DNA of 64,000 nucleotides, from NCBI GenBank assembly GCA_013397075.1, contig VWZS01008203.1, forward strand, positions 248,001 through 312,000. Direction: 5' to 3'. Positions 11,041 through 24,076 of this stretch are shown here, in pieces (position 1 is the stretch's first letter; each line of letters opens with the position of its first letter). The translations under genes were made by a program, and so were the position numbers. Source of the DNA: Rhabdornis inornatus. Lineage: Eukaryota; Chordata; Aves; Passeriformes; Rhabdornithidae. The notes below the pieces were generated by a model. The model made no database searches, had not been told where the DNA came from, and saw nothing but the letters and a program-made list of their open reading frames with translations.

Positions 11041-14000
11041 CTATTGTTTGTCAGTAGTCTTTGTACCTAAATTTCTGTAAGATTTTTCCTCTCAACATTG
11101 ACTTTCTTTGACAGAACTCACAAAACCTTTATCTTTAGAAGATGCCTTCTAAATGCTGAAGCACTATTTGAAAGAATGCAAAGTATCTTGAATTTTTTTA
11201 AATTCAAATTTATTTTCTAGAGCTAAAACCAATATAATTAATAAATACCATTTAATAATATAAAATTTATGCAGGCAGAATACAGAAATTATAACTATAT
11301 CCCATCTCAGGAAAACTCTTTTTGCTACTTTTATGGGTTTGGGTAGTGTAAGATATTCCTAATGTCTTTGGGGCATCATTTTATATCAGGAGATATGCAT
11401 TTCCAAGGGCATCCAGTTTTAAAGAATTTCTCTTACTTGTCTTTCAAGGCCCATGTAGAAGTCTGTTCTATGAACACATTAGTTTGTCCAACAGAAAAAA
11501 TGGCTTTGGTACATAAATTTATCTTTTTTGCAGCCATCTTTGCCTTAGGAAGCCCCAAGGCCATGCAATTCAAATAATATCTGAGAGCATCGCTTTGGTT
11601 CCTTAAGTTTCAGCTGACAAGGTGCCCTTGGTGCAAAAAAGCTTAGGGCATCAGACTAACACAGTTTTAGAAAACTGTCTTTGAGAAAACAGAAAGAAGG
11701 AACATCTTTAGGAAAACTCTGAGGCCATTGGACTTGAACTTGAACTCCCATATTAAGTCAGATAATTACATTAAACTCCTCAGTTATAGCCAAAGAAACA
11801 TGCATTTTAGGCTGTTAACCCATGCCAAATAAAAATACAACTAAATGAACAAACAAATAAACAAGCAAACTTCCCCAAAGTTGCCTTAGGGCATCAGCTT
11901 TGTTCAGGTAGCTTTTTGCTAGGATACCCCAATGGCATAAATGAATAATAAAAAGCAGTAGACAGACTGTATCCCAGGTGGACCACACACACATGAAGTG
12001 AAAGATAAAGGAGTTCTGTTTTCACATAATGGGGCTTTTTTTTTTTTTTGTAAGGTAGGAAGAATGGGAATTGAAAAAGAAAGAAGAAATGGATGTTAAT
12101 AACAACTTGAAACAGAAATGGAGAAGGCAGGAGGCACAGCAGAGGATGAGGATGAGAAAATAGAGGAAGAACTTGTTAAAAAAAGAGAAGGAAGGAAGGC
12201 AGGTGGTTCGGCAGGGAATGACATAAGGTTCTCTTCATGTTATAGTATTATATATAGTGCTATAGCAGCACTCTTATTGTATCCTATATTATATGTATAA
12301 TAACATTTTTACAGAAAAAACTTGTGATAGAAGCTGAGTAAACATTTCAAAACAGAAAGTAAAAGTCGTTTCATCTTCAAAAGAGTATACTTTTACTGAG
12401 ATATAAGAAGAGTATGGAATTATAGATCAGCCAGAACACAAGAATTATAAATAGGATAGAATACGTAGCAAAAGTAGCTTGCATTCAGGCAGGTCATATG
12501 TAAAAGCTGAATATACAAAATAACACCAGAAAGCATTCCCATATTTTATGTTTGTTGATTCTTGTAGGAATCATGGTAAATATCTTTACTGAGACTTATG
12601 AGAGACAGATGAAGGTCGAGAAGGAAAAAAGAAGAGGAAAAAAGTTAAATAATAATTAACAATGGCATTAAATCACTGTTTCTAGACCTATCTTTAGAAT
12701 ACTGATAATCAACATTTTTTCCTCCTTCTTGTATTAAACTAAATGTTGATTCAGCAATGACTCAGTTCAGTTTTAACTATTAATTTCCCCAGTGATTGGT
12801 TGTTAATGACCCAACAATAATATAAATGTTTTGCTCCTGTTGTAATCCACTTTGGTATTACTACCCCATGTGATTTTATTTTTTAAATTTTTCTGAAGGT
12901 ATGAATGCAGAAGACACCACGTTTTCCTGTCTAATATTTTGTCTCTGTCCCTATACAGAATATAGGGTAGAGTATTTAATCTCAGGAACATCCAAAAGTA
13001 GCTTGTAGTAACTCTGGAATTTGCTTTGTGAAACACATTGTGTATTATTTAAGCCATATAGCAGAGAGTTCTTGTACATAGGCAGTAAGTATGTTCATCC
13101 CACTAATATAAAATATGTTTATTTACTGCCTCAAGCAATGCCATTAGAGCTTGAGCAAGAAGGGCAAGGAACAGTTCTTCACACCTTGCAGGATCAAGCA
13201 AGCTGATAATACTAAAGGTTGAGATAAGAGCTTGTGACATGTAAAATATGGGATATACTATCAGTCTTACCAATTTTAATCATCTTCATTGAGTAAGGAA
13301 ATGATCCATAGAAAGAATGTTGTTCCAAATTTATACATACTTAAAATTTTAACAAGAAAAGCTGGTATTATCCCAAGTACTCCATTCTTGTGGCTTGCAG
13401 AATTTTTATTTAGCTACAAGCTAGTTGCTTTAAATTAGAATTTAGCCACTTTTAAGAAGACATCAAAGCAGACAGGAAGAAAGACGACATATGCATTTTT
13501 AATTGACTTTTCTGAACATGAGGAAATATAAGGTCTTTTGAAGCGAGAACCTCAGAAAAACAGATTTCTCATATACTGACTTAATATAAGATATTGATTC
13601 CTTATTTGCTGGTAATTGAGGCAAGTTAAATGTTATCTGAAGGACTGGATTTCTGCTAGCTGCTGAAAACCTCAGACAAATAGCTTTCTGAAAGAATTCC
13701 GAAGTGTTTAGAGAAGGAATATTATGGTGTCATTCCTCTCAAAAGCATCCATGTGATATATGCTACATAATACTATTGCAGTACGTAAGTAAAGAAAAGT
13801 AATAAGTAAATAAAGAAAATAAATAAGAAAAACAGATTCTAAAAGAATTGTGTGTTTCACAGCAAATCTGTCATCCTTGTCATATTGCTAAAGGTTTGCA
13901 TTTAAAATCATTTAGTAAGAGAATGCAGGTGAAGAAATCTATATCAAGATCATTAGAGTATTTGTAGAGCATAAAGAATATTTATAGGTTTGTATCATGT

Positions 14001-14940
14001 CTATTTGTATGCATATTTTTAAGCATAACACATGTAGAATATACATAAAGTATAAATCATAATGAAATATAGCATGTTTTAAAAGTATTCACAGAATTAA
14101 TGATGTATTTATAAAAATTTTACATCAGTTTCAATGCTTTGGGTCTACATTAAATCCTGAGTATCAACTCAGTATAGAAGGAGAAATTAAAAAGGAAGAT
14201 TACTAGAATAATTATTTCTTGTATGTACTTTTCATACTTATATTTCAATAAATAAAGCAGCATTCAGTTGAACTTTAAAGTTGATTTCAGTCATTAACTT
14301 TTAATCATACAAACACTTGCAGGGGCCTCTACTTGTTTACTAGAGGAAAAATAGAGCCTGCTTCTATGTATCTATGGGGTAAACCAGAAAATTCTAGGTG
14401 AATTATTTAACTGTCCTTTAACACTTCAAAATCTGCAACGACTTCACAAGGTCACAAAGAATGCAGAAGAAAAATGCAAATACCCTTACATTTAAATTGT
14501 ATATACAGGGAAAATCTATACTCTTTGTGGTTATTCATTCTGTTTTTAAAAAATCTCTGGCGTTTATACTCTTTAACACAATATTTGAACCTGTTATAGC
14601 ATGGCATCTAGAAGCATGAAGTACGATTTTTGTTTTAATGTTACCAATACCATCCAAATTATGCTGAAGGAAAAACGGAGTAAAAAAAAAAAAGGAAAAT
14701 AATAATAATAATTAAAAAAAAATTAAAAAAAACAAAAAAATTTATATTAAGGCCATTAGGTGAAGCTTCTGTATTCAGAACAGTAAAAGGAATTTAAATC
14801 CTGGAACCATCTGCATAAAAGTGACACCTGAGTGAGATTGAGAAAGGAAGTATTGAAAGGCTGTTAGATAAATGAGGGATTAAGACAAGGATTAAATCCT
14901 GGAAGACAGATAGCATGACAATTCCAGTACACGGTGCAGG
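11041..14940. other. AT-rich noncoding DNA
   Basis: I see no gene or interspersed repeat that I recognise here. The stretch includes purine-rich DNA around 12060-12210 and A-rich tracts near 13790-13840 and 14681-14740. The 60-codon frame at 12118-12300 follows the purine-rich composition (Glu/Lys/Arg) and is not convincing as a gene. Confidence 0.65.
14681..14740. repeat. A-rich / AAT low-complexity tract
   Basis: The tract contains a run of 12 A, then (AAT)n, then A runs broken by single T and C. It lies about 200 bases from the 3' end of the minus-strand CR1 fragment. CR1 elements do not usually end in long poly(A), so I treat it as an independent simple repeat. Confidence 0.7.
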
Positions 14941-15300
14941 TCACAGCATCATAGAATATCTCAAATTGGAATAGAGACATAATGGACCAACGTCCTGTTC
15001 CTCACAGTAATATCTCAAACTAAATTGTATGACTATGAACATCATTCAGATGGTCTTGAACCCTGTCAGGCTTGGTGCTGCCACCACTTCCCTGGCTGGC
15101 CTGTGCCAGTGACAGACCACCCTCTCAGTGAGGAGTACTTCCCTGATGTCCAGCCTGAGCTTTCCCTGATGGAACTTCATTCCATTTCCTTGTGTCCTAT
15201 TGTTGGTCACCAGAGAGTAGATTCTACCATGACCCCCTCCACTGTCACCTTTCACAGCTGTAACTGTGATGAAGCTACCCCTCAGCTTTCTCAGAGCACT
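14941..15300 (-). mobile_element. CR1 LINE 3' end fragment
   Basis: The minus strand carries a diverged CR1 3' end. It encodes the tail of ORF2, with a WHRPAREVV-like segment where CR1 has a tryptophan-histidine-arginine-leucine-proline motif, preceded by an RLDIREVLLTERVV-like stretch (minus-strand frame 15046-15255). The 3' UTR follows down to about 14941, where the plus strand shows the typical CATAGAATATCTCAAATTGGA-like entry. The copy is heavily 5' truncated and clearly older than the copies at 10.7 kb and 29.3 kb. Its high-coordinate boundary near 15300 is approximate. Confidence 0.85.
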
Positions 15301-15479
15301 CTACAAAGTTGTCACTTAATAGAAAGAATTGATGACAAGAGCTGGTTTAGAATAGCAACATGGAGTAATTGGACAGACAAAGACTGATAACAGGACAGAA
15401 AGGGTCTCAAGACTAAGGATGTAATAATACATCTTGTTTCAAATGCTTTGTACAAAAAATTGTGAAAGGCTGTGTTCGA

Positions 15480-16340
15480 AGATAAGCAGTGACAGCAGCA
15501 ACAGCAGTGGCAGCTCTGTTAAATGCTGGGGCAAAACACTAGACAGGGGTTCCCATAGTCACAGAAACCTGAGACAGCAGAGATCCAGCAAGCCCCAGCA
15601 GGTCTCCGAGAGAGGCTGACATCAGGAGGAGGTTGACAGAGCAACCTCAGGAGATGGAAATGGCTCCAGGGACATGAGTGACCAGGAGCACAGCCAATGG
15701 GGCAGGCAAACAGGGCATGGTGTGTTAGAAGTATGTGACGTGGCAGTTTGTGTGACAGTCTGCATAGGATGGCACAGCCACCCTCCTGACTGCTGGGGCA
15801 AGCTCACCTGGTGGTTTTTGCCTGCTCAGCGGGAACAGACACAGTGATGGCTTCCACACAGTCAAAAGCCATCACTAGAAGGAGCATGGAGAGCCAGATG
15901 GATCTCCATTAGAAACATGAAGCTGCCCTGGTCCCTGGCTGTGGGGAGTATTTGAGCCTGACGTTAGTACCAGAGGGCAGCAGAGGTGACACCCGTGTGC
16001 AGGTGGCAGAGCTTGAAGTGGAGAGCCTGAGGAGTATCAGGGTGAGAGAGACTGCTGAAATCACACTCTTCCATCCCTGGGAAATGCAGCAGACGGAAGC
16101 TTTGCAAGAGTCAGAAGAATTCTGACCCTCTTGTCATCAGGCAGAAGGAGAGAACCTAGAAGACAGGTGGGAATGAAAACAGGTCCCTACTTGGAGCTGT
16201 AGGAGAAGTTCCTCCTGGCCTCCAGTACATTTGAAGATGCCCTTAAAGAATAATATACTTAGAAGAAGAAGAATAAAATACTTAGAAGGTAAGAGGCTTG
16301 AACTTGGTAGTGGAGATGAAACTCTATCCTGATGAAGCTC
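15480..16340 (+). mobile_element. CR1 LINE 5' fragment (5' UTR and ORF1 start)
   Basis: This GC-richer island resembles the 5' end of CR1 on the plus strand. The region from about 15830 to 15960 matches what I know of the CR1 5' UTR (a GGGAACAGACACAGTGATGG stretch, then GCTGCCCTGGTCCCTGGCTG). Positions 15980-16100 encode a diverged version of the CR1 ORF1 coiled-coil segment (VAELEVESLRSIR in one frame). Positions 16165-16225 resemble the next ORF1 section (GNENRSLLGAV-like). ORF1 is frameshifted and ends before any zinc-knuckle region, and no ORF2 follows. Family assignment is by recognition and is moderately sure; the 5' boundary is uncertain. A 5' piece without the 3' end is unusual for CR1, which normally loses its 5' end. 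Confidence 0.6.
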
Positions 16341-19300
16341 TTTATAGAGGAAGTCAGTCAACCTCAAAAAGTTATATTTAATATGTATTTAATAACATAT
16401 TAAGGAACCAAACACAGTTTTATAATAAATTTTTTCTTCTATTTACCTTGGTTTGAACCCAGATATTCTACTTTCCCAATTGCTACTTCTGTCCACTGAT
16501 TATGTTTTGCAAAAGCAGGGGCTTCAAATAAGGATGGTCTCTATTAAGTAGTTTTATGGTTCCTGAAACCATAAAATAATAGCAGGGACATAACTTTTGC
16601 AGTCAGTAAATGTAGATGTCCCCAGAGAGTCATTATAGACACCACTGGTTTATTTGATGGAGATAGCTCATTACTTGTGGCTGAAGGATCTGGCCAAGCA
16701 CTCTTAATATTATTTGAGTTGATTGTGAAAGTATTCAAATCCTGCAAACCATATTTCTCCCTATAGATTAAGATGATTTTCTTAGAAGAGCACAGCAGCT
16801 TTTTGCTTTTTGAGACATAAAATGGCATTTACAGATACAAAACAATATCAGAAAAAAGTCATTGGAAGTCTATTAAAGATGTTGTGTTTTGTAATATAAT
16901 GTGGTTTCCATTTTGGTAAACATTTGTGAGGGGATGGGTTAAAACAGTTATGACAATAAAATGCTGAGAATAAAATGAACAGAAAGGCAAGTTTGTATAT
17001 TTTTGCCATATTTCAGTGATACTGCATTTGAGTACTAAAGATGCATGCAATCTGATCACTTATAGGCAAAAACCATGTAAATGCAGTCCTGCCAACATTT
17101 ATGCATGTGCTTACTCAGGTCAGTGAGACGATTTATGAATTGCAGCCAATAGGTCTATTTTTATAAGCAGATACTACCTGGCATTGTGCTCACTACTCAG
17201 AGGGTAATGGATTATTCATGGCAACAAACACATCATCTACTAACAAATGATGGCAGGATGGGTCTTAAGACCATTTGCAGGATTCATGTTGTCCGTTACT
17301 AAATTGCCTCTCCAAGTAAAATGAAGTTTCAATAAGAAATGAGTTGCATAGGTATAAAGTAATCAATGGGTTTTGAAGCTTATCATTTTACACTGCATTA
17401 GTGTCTCTGGAAGCCTGAGCTTCATTTACAAGAAGTGCCTAAGGTATTTTTAAGTTATTTTTCAAACTAAAAAATATGGTTTCCTTCAAGTGCTATCAGC
17501 AAAATAAAGCTGAGCAAAAGCTGAAAATGTTAACATCCTTGTCAATAAACTCACTTTGTGTCCTTTCAATTTTTTTACATATACTATAGTGAACAGAGCA
17601 ACTCATCATCAGAGTACCAAATACGAATATAAACTATTGGGAAATGTGTGACATTTGCAAGAATATAGATACTTTTACTGATTAGTATAATTTCCACAAA
17701 CCTCTGGTAAACAAGAAAACCAAACAGTTCTCATACTAATGTTATTTAGGTATTAGTAACATTGTAGTTATAGATATGCTGGTCAGAATGTCCTTAAATG
17801 AGAGAAGGTGAGTACAGAAAGGTTTGGCCAGCTTTTGTTAGACCAGCTGAGAAAGCCTGAGAAAAACGAAAGATTTAGTGGGCTTTTTTGAAAGATTTTC
17901 TTCATACCTCTAAGCCAAAACTTCTGCTTATTTTCTATTTTGCTGGAGTAGCTATTACCTATTTATTTGTCTTTCAATCCACACTTCATTCATCTGTTTC
18001 TCCATAGCTGTGAAAAGAGATAAATCTGATTCAAGCTCATTTATCTGTGCCTGGAAATGTAAATCCAGCAGCATGTTCCATCATCATACAGCAGGGTGTC
18101 AACTGGATCTAAGAAGAACTTTGGAATCCTGACAAACCACTTCACATCTTTTAATCAAAAATGTACAGAAAAGAATATATATTTATGATTTAGAAACAGA
18201 AGAAAATAATTATTCACTAAGTTTGGAGTTTATTTCCAAGAAGAGGTGGAGAAAAGTAAAAAAATATTCTAATAAGTTATATTTTTTAAATTATTTTTAC
18301 TATCCATGAAAAAGCACCTAATGTCAAGTAGATTGTTAGTAGAAAGAAAATATGTGCCTCTCAGAAAAGTGTGTACAGTGATGCAAGTTCCTTTCTACCA
18401 CCAAAATTAATATCCACCTGAGATCCATCACTCAAAAGGAGAAGCCTGTAGAACGTACACAACTACAGGTTAATCCCCTGCCATTCGTTAAAATATCTTC
18501 TAGAAGTAGAGGCTTTCTGTTTTTATTCAGAATACAAAGAGTACATACAAAGCCCTAAAGAGCAGAGTCAAGAGACTCGTGGCTCTAGGTCCCAAATTCA
18601 GAAGCAGTTTAATCCTTGTCTAATAAAGTGTAAATTCCTACATTCCACCTTGTTCTACTCTGTGTTTATCAGAACTGTCTGAAATACTGATATTGAGGAA
18701 GATAAACAGCATTATAAAGTTATATCATAAATCAATCCGAAAAATTGAGAGAACTAAAGCACAGAAAACCATCAAAAGAGTGAAGCTGTTAAGGATGCAC
18801 TGAGCTGTGGGTGAAGAAGCTAACTGAACTCCCAAACACAAGAATCCTGGAAACAAGAAGTTTCCAGGTGTACCACTACAATCAGAGATGCAGCCTAAAG
18901 GCACGGGGGCTGCTGGTGATGCCTCATCAAAGAGAGGAGCAGGTGCTGTGCTAGAATCCCCCTCAGGCTCCAGAGAACAGTGCTAGAAATCTTTGCAGCC
19001 ATAATGTACCACAGGGAGGAATTCATTGCTAATGTATGTTTTGGGTAAGAAAGTAAGGCTAATTGTACTTGTTATGTCAAGACATGGTGTTGGCAAAATG
19101 AAAGCCGTATGAGGATATATTTTAGGATGTGAGTTTATTCATACCTTCATACCTGAATTATCCCTTTCTAATGCAGCTCCTGACTTATTTGCACATATTC
19201 AGTTCTGAATGTTGCTCAACAAGAGCTTGTGAAAATTCAATAAAGTATATAACAGAATTTTTAAAGATGAAGCATAATTTCCTAACATCTTCTATGATGC

Positions 19301-22300
19301 ATCCACAAGATAAATTGCATGCATGTAAATACACATCTGGGGTTCATAAAAGCTTTAGGAGTGCATTCCACAAAGTGTTGCTTTCAAAAGTATCATTATG
19401 TTTCCTCTCACTTTAAATTCAAATAATTTCTGATGAAAGGTGTTTGTAATTAACAAAAATGGATTGGGAACTAAATGAAAGCTAACTTTATGTGAGCCAA
19501 GGGAACAACAGTAGAAGCAAAAAGATAGCAGCAGTTGCAGATATATACCACAGCACCCACAAAACCTGCTTTAGTTTTCTAAAAATACATAGCAGTTCAC
19601 CGATGTTTATAAAATATGTTTGGAAGCACAATGCCAGCACCAGCATTACAAAAATGCACGAAGTTGCATGCTGAAAGCTGTGGTTAAGACCATAAAAATA
19701 CAAATCAGGACATACTCAGCAACAGCACCGTTTCAGATCTTGTGCAAATCAGCATGAACATTCCACAAATTCATATCAAGGTATGTTCAGAGTAATATCT
19801 TGGACTCTTACTGTTGCAGCTAGCCCTTTTCTTTTATGCCTCCTACCTTTCTTCATAATATTTTGCAATGTGTTAAATTTATAGTTCTCATAAAACAGAA
19901 ACTGGTCCCCCTAATTTACGTGTAAAGCCAGATTATCCTATGGTGAAATCCAGATCACAACAGATGTTCACATAAGCAAATACATAAAATGTGTGTGAAA
20001 TCCATATGAAAAAACTATTTACACAGTCTCCAGCTGCCTTGAAAATGTGTATATTTAATCTACTTCTTAATAAGAACTTCACTGAACAATTTGCTATCAA
20101 CTTTTTGGTAGTGAGGCTTCAAAATAAATGCTGTTCTTGCTACTTCAGCTTCATGGAAAAACATATATGCATGAAAAATTGACTGAACAGGGATTTATTT
20201 TTCTTTCAGGGTTTGTGCATTAACATCTTAGTGTACTAGCATTTCTACAACCACAAGAGGATCTTCAGCAACTTTACCCACATGTGATTTTAAAACTTGA
20301 GATTCTCTATGCTATTAATCACTTTCAGTTTATGCAGAGCTGTTGAAGAAACTGTGGATCTTGCATTCCAAGATTCTTACCTCTAGAAGTACTAGGTTTG
20401 TTGCTACATATAATTTGTCATGGGGTAATACAAACAGCTAGCACTTTGTTGTCACTGAAAGAAAACACATGAACCCAAACTCTTTCTTAATACTAGAATT
20501 TATACATTAGAAATTTGGCTAGGGAGAATCCTCATATAAACAGTATCTCACATAAAGAAATTATGTTCTGCAATTAGGTTGGCTGCTGCATTATAAGAGC
20601 ACAGTTTAGGAGAAGACTATTCGTCCAGTTCTGCGCCTTTGTGTCACACGTGAGTCTTGATAGAGCTGCACCACCTATATCAAACTGTTGTTGCATGCAG
20701 ACCCCAACAACCATCAGCCAGGGCAATCAGGCTGTGGTCTCAGCTCCTGGTAGAGACTTCTTCTCAGAAACACTAAAAAATATGATAGACACGTGAGGAA
20801 CTGGGTTAAAGTTCACTTGAGACTACATTGCTTCAAGGAGTATTTTTGGAGACATATAACTGGATTCTGCAATCCTTGTATTGCTTGCATAGTCCAAAGG
20901 AAAAAAAAATATTTTAGGAGGCCTGATGCTTTGGGCTGTATATAGACAAGAAAATTTCCAAACCAATATGTGTTTCACCTGAAGTAAGCCAGTCAGTATC
21001 ACTGCAGAGTCTTACATCACATATCTCAGGGTGAAGCATTTTTTTTTTAAGATTTAAAGTATTTATTTCATGACTATGATTCACTGCTACTTGTAGATTT
21101 TAGAGATGTTGGTCTTTAGAAGATCACAGCCTCTTCCTGAATTTTCTGAGGACAACTTCCTGGCAGGCTGAAGTGCTATCAGAAGTTGATAAAAGTTTAG
21201 GAACCACACTAAAAGCATGGTCCTGATTCTTATATGTCCTCCCTCAAGATGAACAAAATATTTGTCTTTTGCTTTTTTTCTTTTCTGTCTCTTCTAGGCA
21301 ATTAGAACATCAAATGACAGGATAACATTTCATTTCTACACCTAAAATGACTTTAGCAAAATTTGTCCTGGAAAATCCCTCATCAAGGTTGTGGCCTCTT
21401 GTCAGAAAAAGATGTTTGGCTCTAATTCAATAGCAAAGAACTCTCAGAAAGCCCTCAGCATCTACATATGAAAAAAGATGGAGATATTCATCCATATAGA
21501 ATCGAATGGGAAAACTGTTGGACTTGTCAAATTCTTGCCTAGCAATCTACAGATATCAGAGACAGAAGAAAACAAAAAAGAAAAGGAGCATTAAATGGTA
21601 CAGGAGAGGAAAAGTTAAGATATATGACAGGGTTGAACAGGACCTGTAAATTAAAAAAAAAAAAAAAAAGGGCTGTTTCCAACAGTTAATGCCATACAAA
21701 TATTTTATTCCTTTCAGAAGAAAACCTGTATTTTATATTCCTTACATGGATGGTGACTCAACTTGACAGACATATACCAAATTTTTTTTCAGTGGCAGAA
21801 AAAGAAATAGAAATTTAAAAAAAATTATCTGCCAAGAGGATAATTGATTCCAAATTAAAAAAACCACCCTGCCTTTAGTTCTATCTGTTCACTGATAAAT
21901 CATAGATCAATTTCTCTCCTATAAAATATTGAAGTAAGCCTTATACTTCTCAAGCATAGATTAGCACTTAATGATTTGCACATACTGAAGACCCTTTGAA
22001 TCCAAAACAAATTCAACATACTGTACTAGTGTCAATGTTATAGTCATCTGCTTATGACAACTCCAATCATAATTTTTCTGAAAAGAAAATGAACATTCAT
22101 AAAGAGTGCTTTTAAATATGCAAACCATAAGAATTTTCACTTTAACAGAATGCTTAGTTTTACTCCCTCATAGACCTCCAGATATACAGATATATGGTTT
22201 GTAGCTCGTATGTCTGACCTTTTCAGCACACAAATCACCTGTAATCTTCAACAGAATTTTTTTTCTACTTTGTTTTCTGGAATAATTGGCTGTTGTTTTC

Positions 22301-23340
22301 AGGCAGCAAGATTACCTTTTTATTCTGCAAATATTCCATTAACAGAGTTTCTTCTCCTGTCTCTTCACAAATGGCATGCCTTGTTTTTTGCAATAAAAAA
22401 TGGGCAAGCTTATGCAGATCAAACATATCAAATAGATAATAAATTGCTGTCAGGATTGGCTTGCCAGTGATAGGAACTTGAACTAAGGTTGTGACAAATT
22501 TTCCTGAAGGCCTTAGTTGTGTACTTGAATATAAAGCCAAGAATTTTTTTAAATAAGTGACATCTGCAAAATACTTAGTTGTCCTCTACTCTTTCACTGA
22601 ATTCTCTTTGGCCTCAGAAGATACACATACTTCTTAATTCTTTCTTAACTTGATTAAAAGACAAAACCCATCAACACAATTAAACTACAATCAGTCTTTG
22701 AATGAAACCATATTTTCATTTTTCCTCATTACATAAAAGAAGTTGCAGTCCATTAAGTACCAAATCTTTGCACTTAGACATATTTTTAGATTTTTATGAG
22801 ACCAACTGTTTATACATATATGTATCTGAAACTGTGTATGAAAATCTTGTGAAATACAATGCACTTCATATTTCCTCACACTTAAAAAAGTTTGACCACC
22901 ATATTCAAACTGTTTGGAGCGATGAGCCCCAGGGACAGATTTTTCATTGTTTAAATTGATGAATTTTGTTCTACACAGGAAGATTTGCCCATAAAAGAAA
23001 ATCTCTGATTTTATTTAATACAGAAGAATGAGGCAATTGCATGCTTCAATTTAATTTTAAGTCCAATAGCAAAAATAAAATCTTATAAATTCTGCAATGA
23101 TATTATGGCAAAATTAGCATTTTTCAACTGTCACAGTACTTTTCTTACACTAGATTTTTCAACTTTAGTCTTAAATCAAGAAGTCTTGTGCTCACAATAT
23201 TTGATTTTAGGATAGTGTCAATGGCTTAATTATTTATTTATTCTCAGGTAAGGGATAAATAATTTCATTCATAACATACTTTTAATGAGATTTTGTCATG
23301 GGGTGTTTTGGACAATGTTCTCTGCTTGGATAAATTATTC
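16341..23340. other. AT-rich noncoding DNA
   Basis: No gene or recognisable transposon is visible. A 17-base poly(A) run lies at 21653-21669. A somewhat GC-richer patch at 18840-19000 is unassigned. Open frames are short and unrelated to anything I know. Confidence 0.65.
21653..21669. repeat. Poly(A) run
   Basis: This uninterrupted run of A sits in AT-rich DNA. I see no retrocopied sequence upstream that would explain it as a retrotransposition tail. Confidence 0.8.
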
Positions 23341-23411
23341 CAGTGCCATCAGACAGTCTGTTCCATAAAGTTATGATAATACCAGAGAGAATACATTTTG
23401 TATCTTGGCAG

Positions 23412-23595
23412 GCACATTTTCATAAGAATTTTCTAAAAGTGAGCTACATGAAGCAGGACTTGCTAGAAAGAGCCATTGTGAGCTGCCAAGACATTAAAGA
23501 ATATGCATTGGCAAAGAGAACAGTGTTATCCTGGAATTATCCATCAAGCACTGGTGCATTCATAGCTTCATCTGAATCTGTGTGGAGCTTGCAAG
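23412..23595 (+). other. Candidate 184-nt exon (unidentified)
   Basis: An acceptor-like sequence (TTTTGTATCTTGGCAG, AG ending at 23411) and a consensus donor (GCAAG|GTAAGT, GTAAGT at 23596-23601) bracket 184 bases that stay open in one plus-strand frame (ORF 23343-23654). The translated segment has 61 residues, mixed composition and no low-complexity bias, and contains MKQDLLERAIVSCQDIKEYA. I do not recognise the protein. The acceptor's pyrimidine tract is only fair, and no neighbouring exon is evident. It may be a chance match, a noncoding RNA exon or a real lineage-specific exon. Confidence 0.17.
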
Positions 23596-23761
23596 GTAAG
23601 TCTGACAAGTTCAAAGAATTACTGGCTTTCCCACAGGGACATCTCTCCCACTGAAACACCATTTTCTTCCTGCTGTCCTCTTTGAAGAGTAATATTCATG
23701 ACCTGTACTTGAACTGTGGCCATTCTTAATACAGTCATGTGTCAATTAGTTCATTCTTTTA

Positions 23762-24076
23762 CTACTGTTTTCTCCTTTCTGTGTCAGATATAAGCAGTTC
23801 TGTCCTTAAGTCTAAGGTAGAGGCTGGCTGATGTCTGCAGCTACTGCGTTTAAGTATCTGTTCCAAAGATGCTGGCTGTTTGTTCACTAGCTCTTGTGTT
23901 TTGGAATCAGGAATTTCTCTGAGTAAGACAATGTCAGGAAAGATTTTCTTCCCTGAAGGTGTTCCTGCATAACTAATTTTCTTTTCTGGCATTTTTAAGG
24001 TATTTTTAAAATTCTGTCTACTCACATCTGGCAACTGTCTGCTGTATTCAGCAGGTAAGGGGAAAGACCTCATCAT
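23762..24076 (-). other. Protein-like ORF, 104 codons (unidentified)
   Basis: The minus strand is open for 104 codons from an ATG whose upstream codon context contains a TGA two codons earlier. The product is hydrophilic and protein-like in composition, rich in K, S, E and P, with segments such as MPEKKISYAGTPSGKK and SLEQILKRSS. There is no signal peptide or membrane segment. Most chance frames in this window are rich in F, I, L, Y and C, so this one stands out. I do not recognise the family and see no clear splice sites or promoter. It could be a decayed retrocopy, a terminal exon or chance. Confidence 0.2.
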
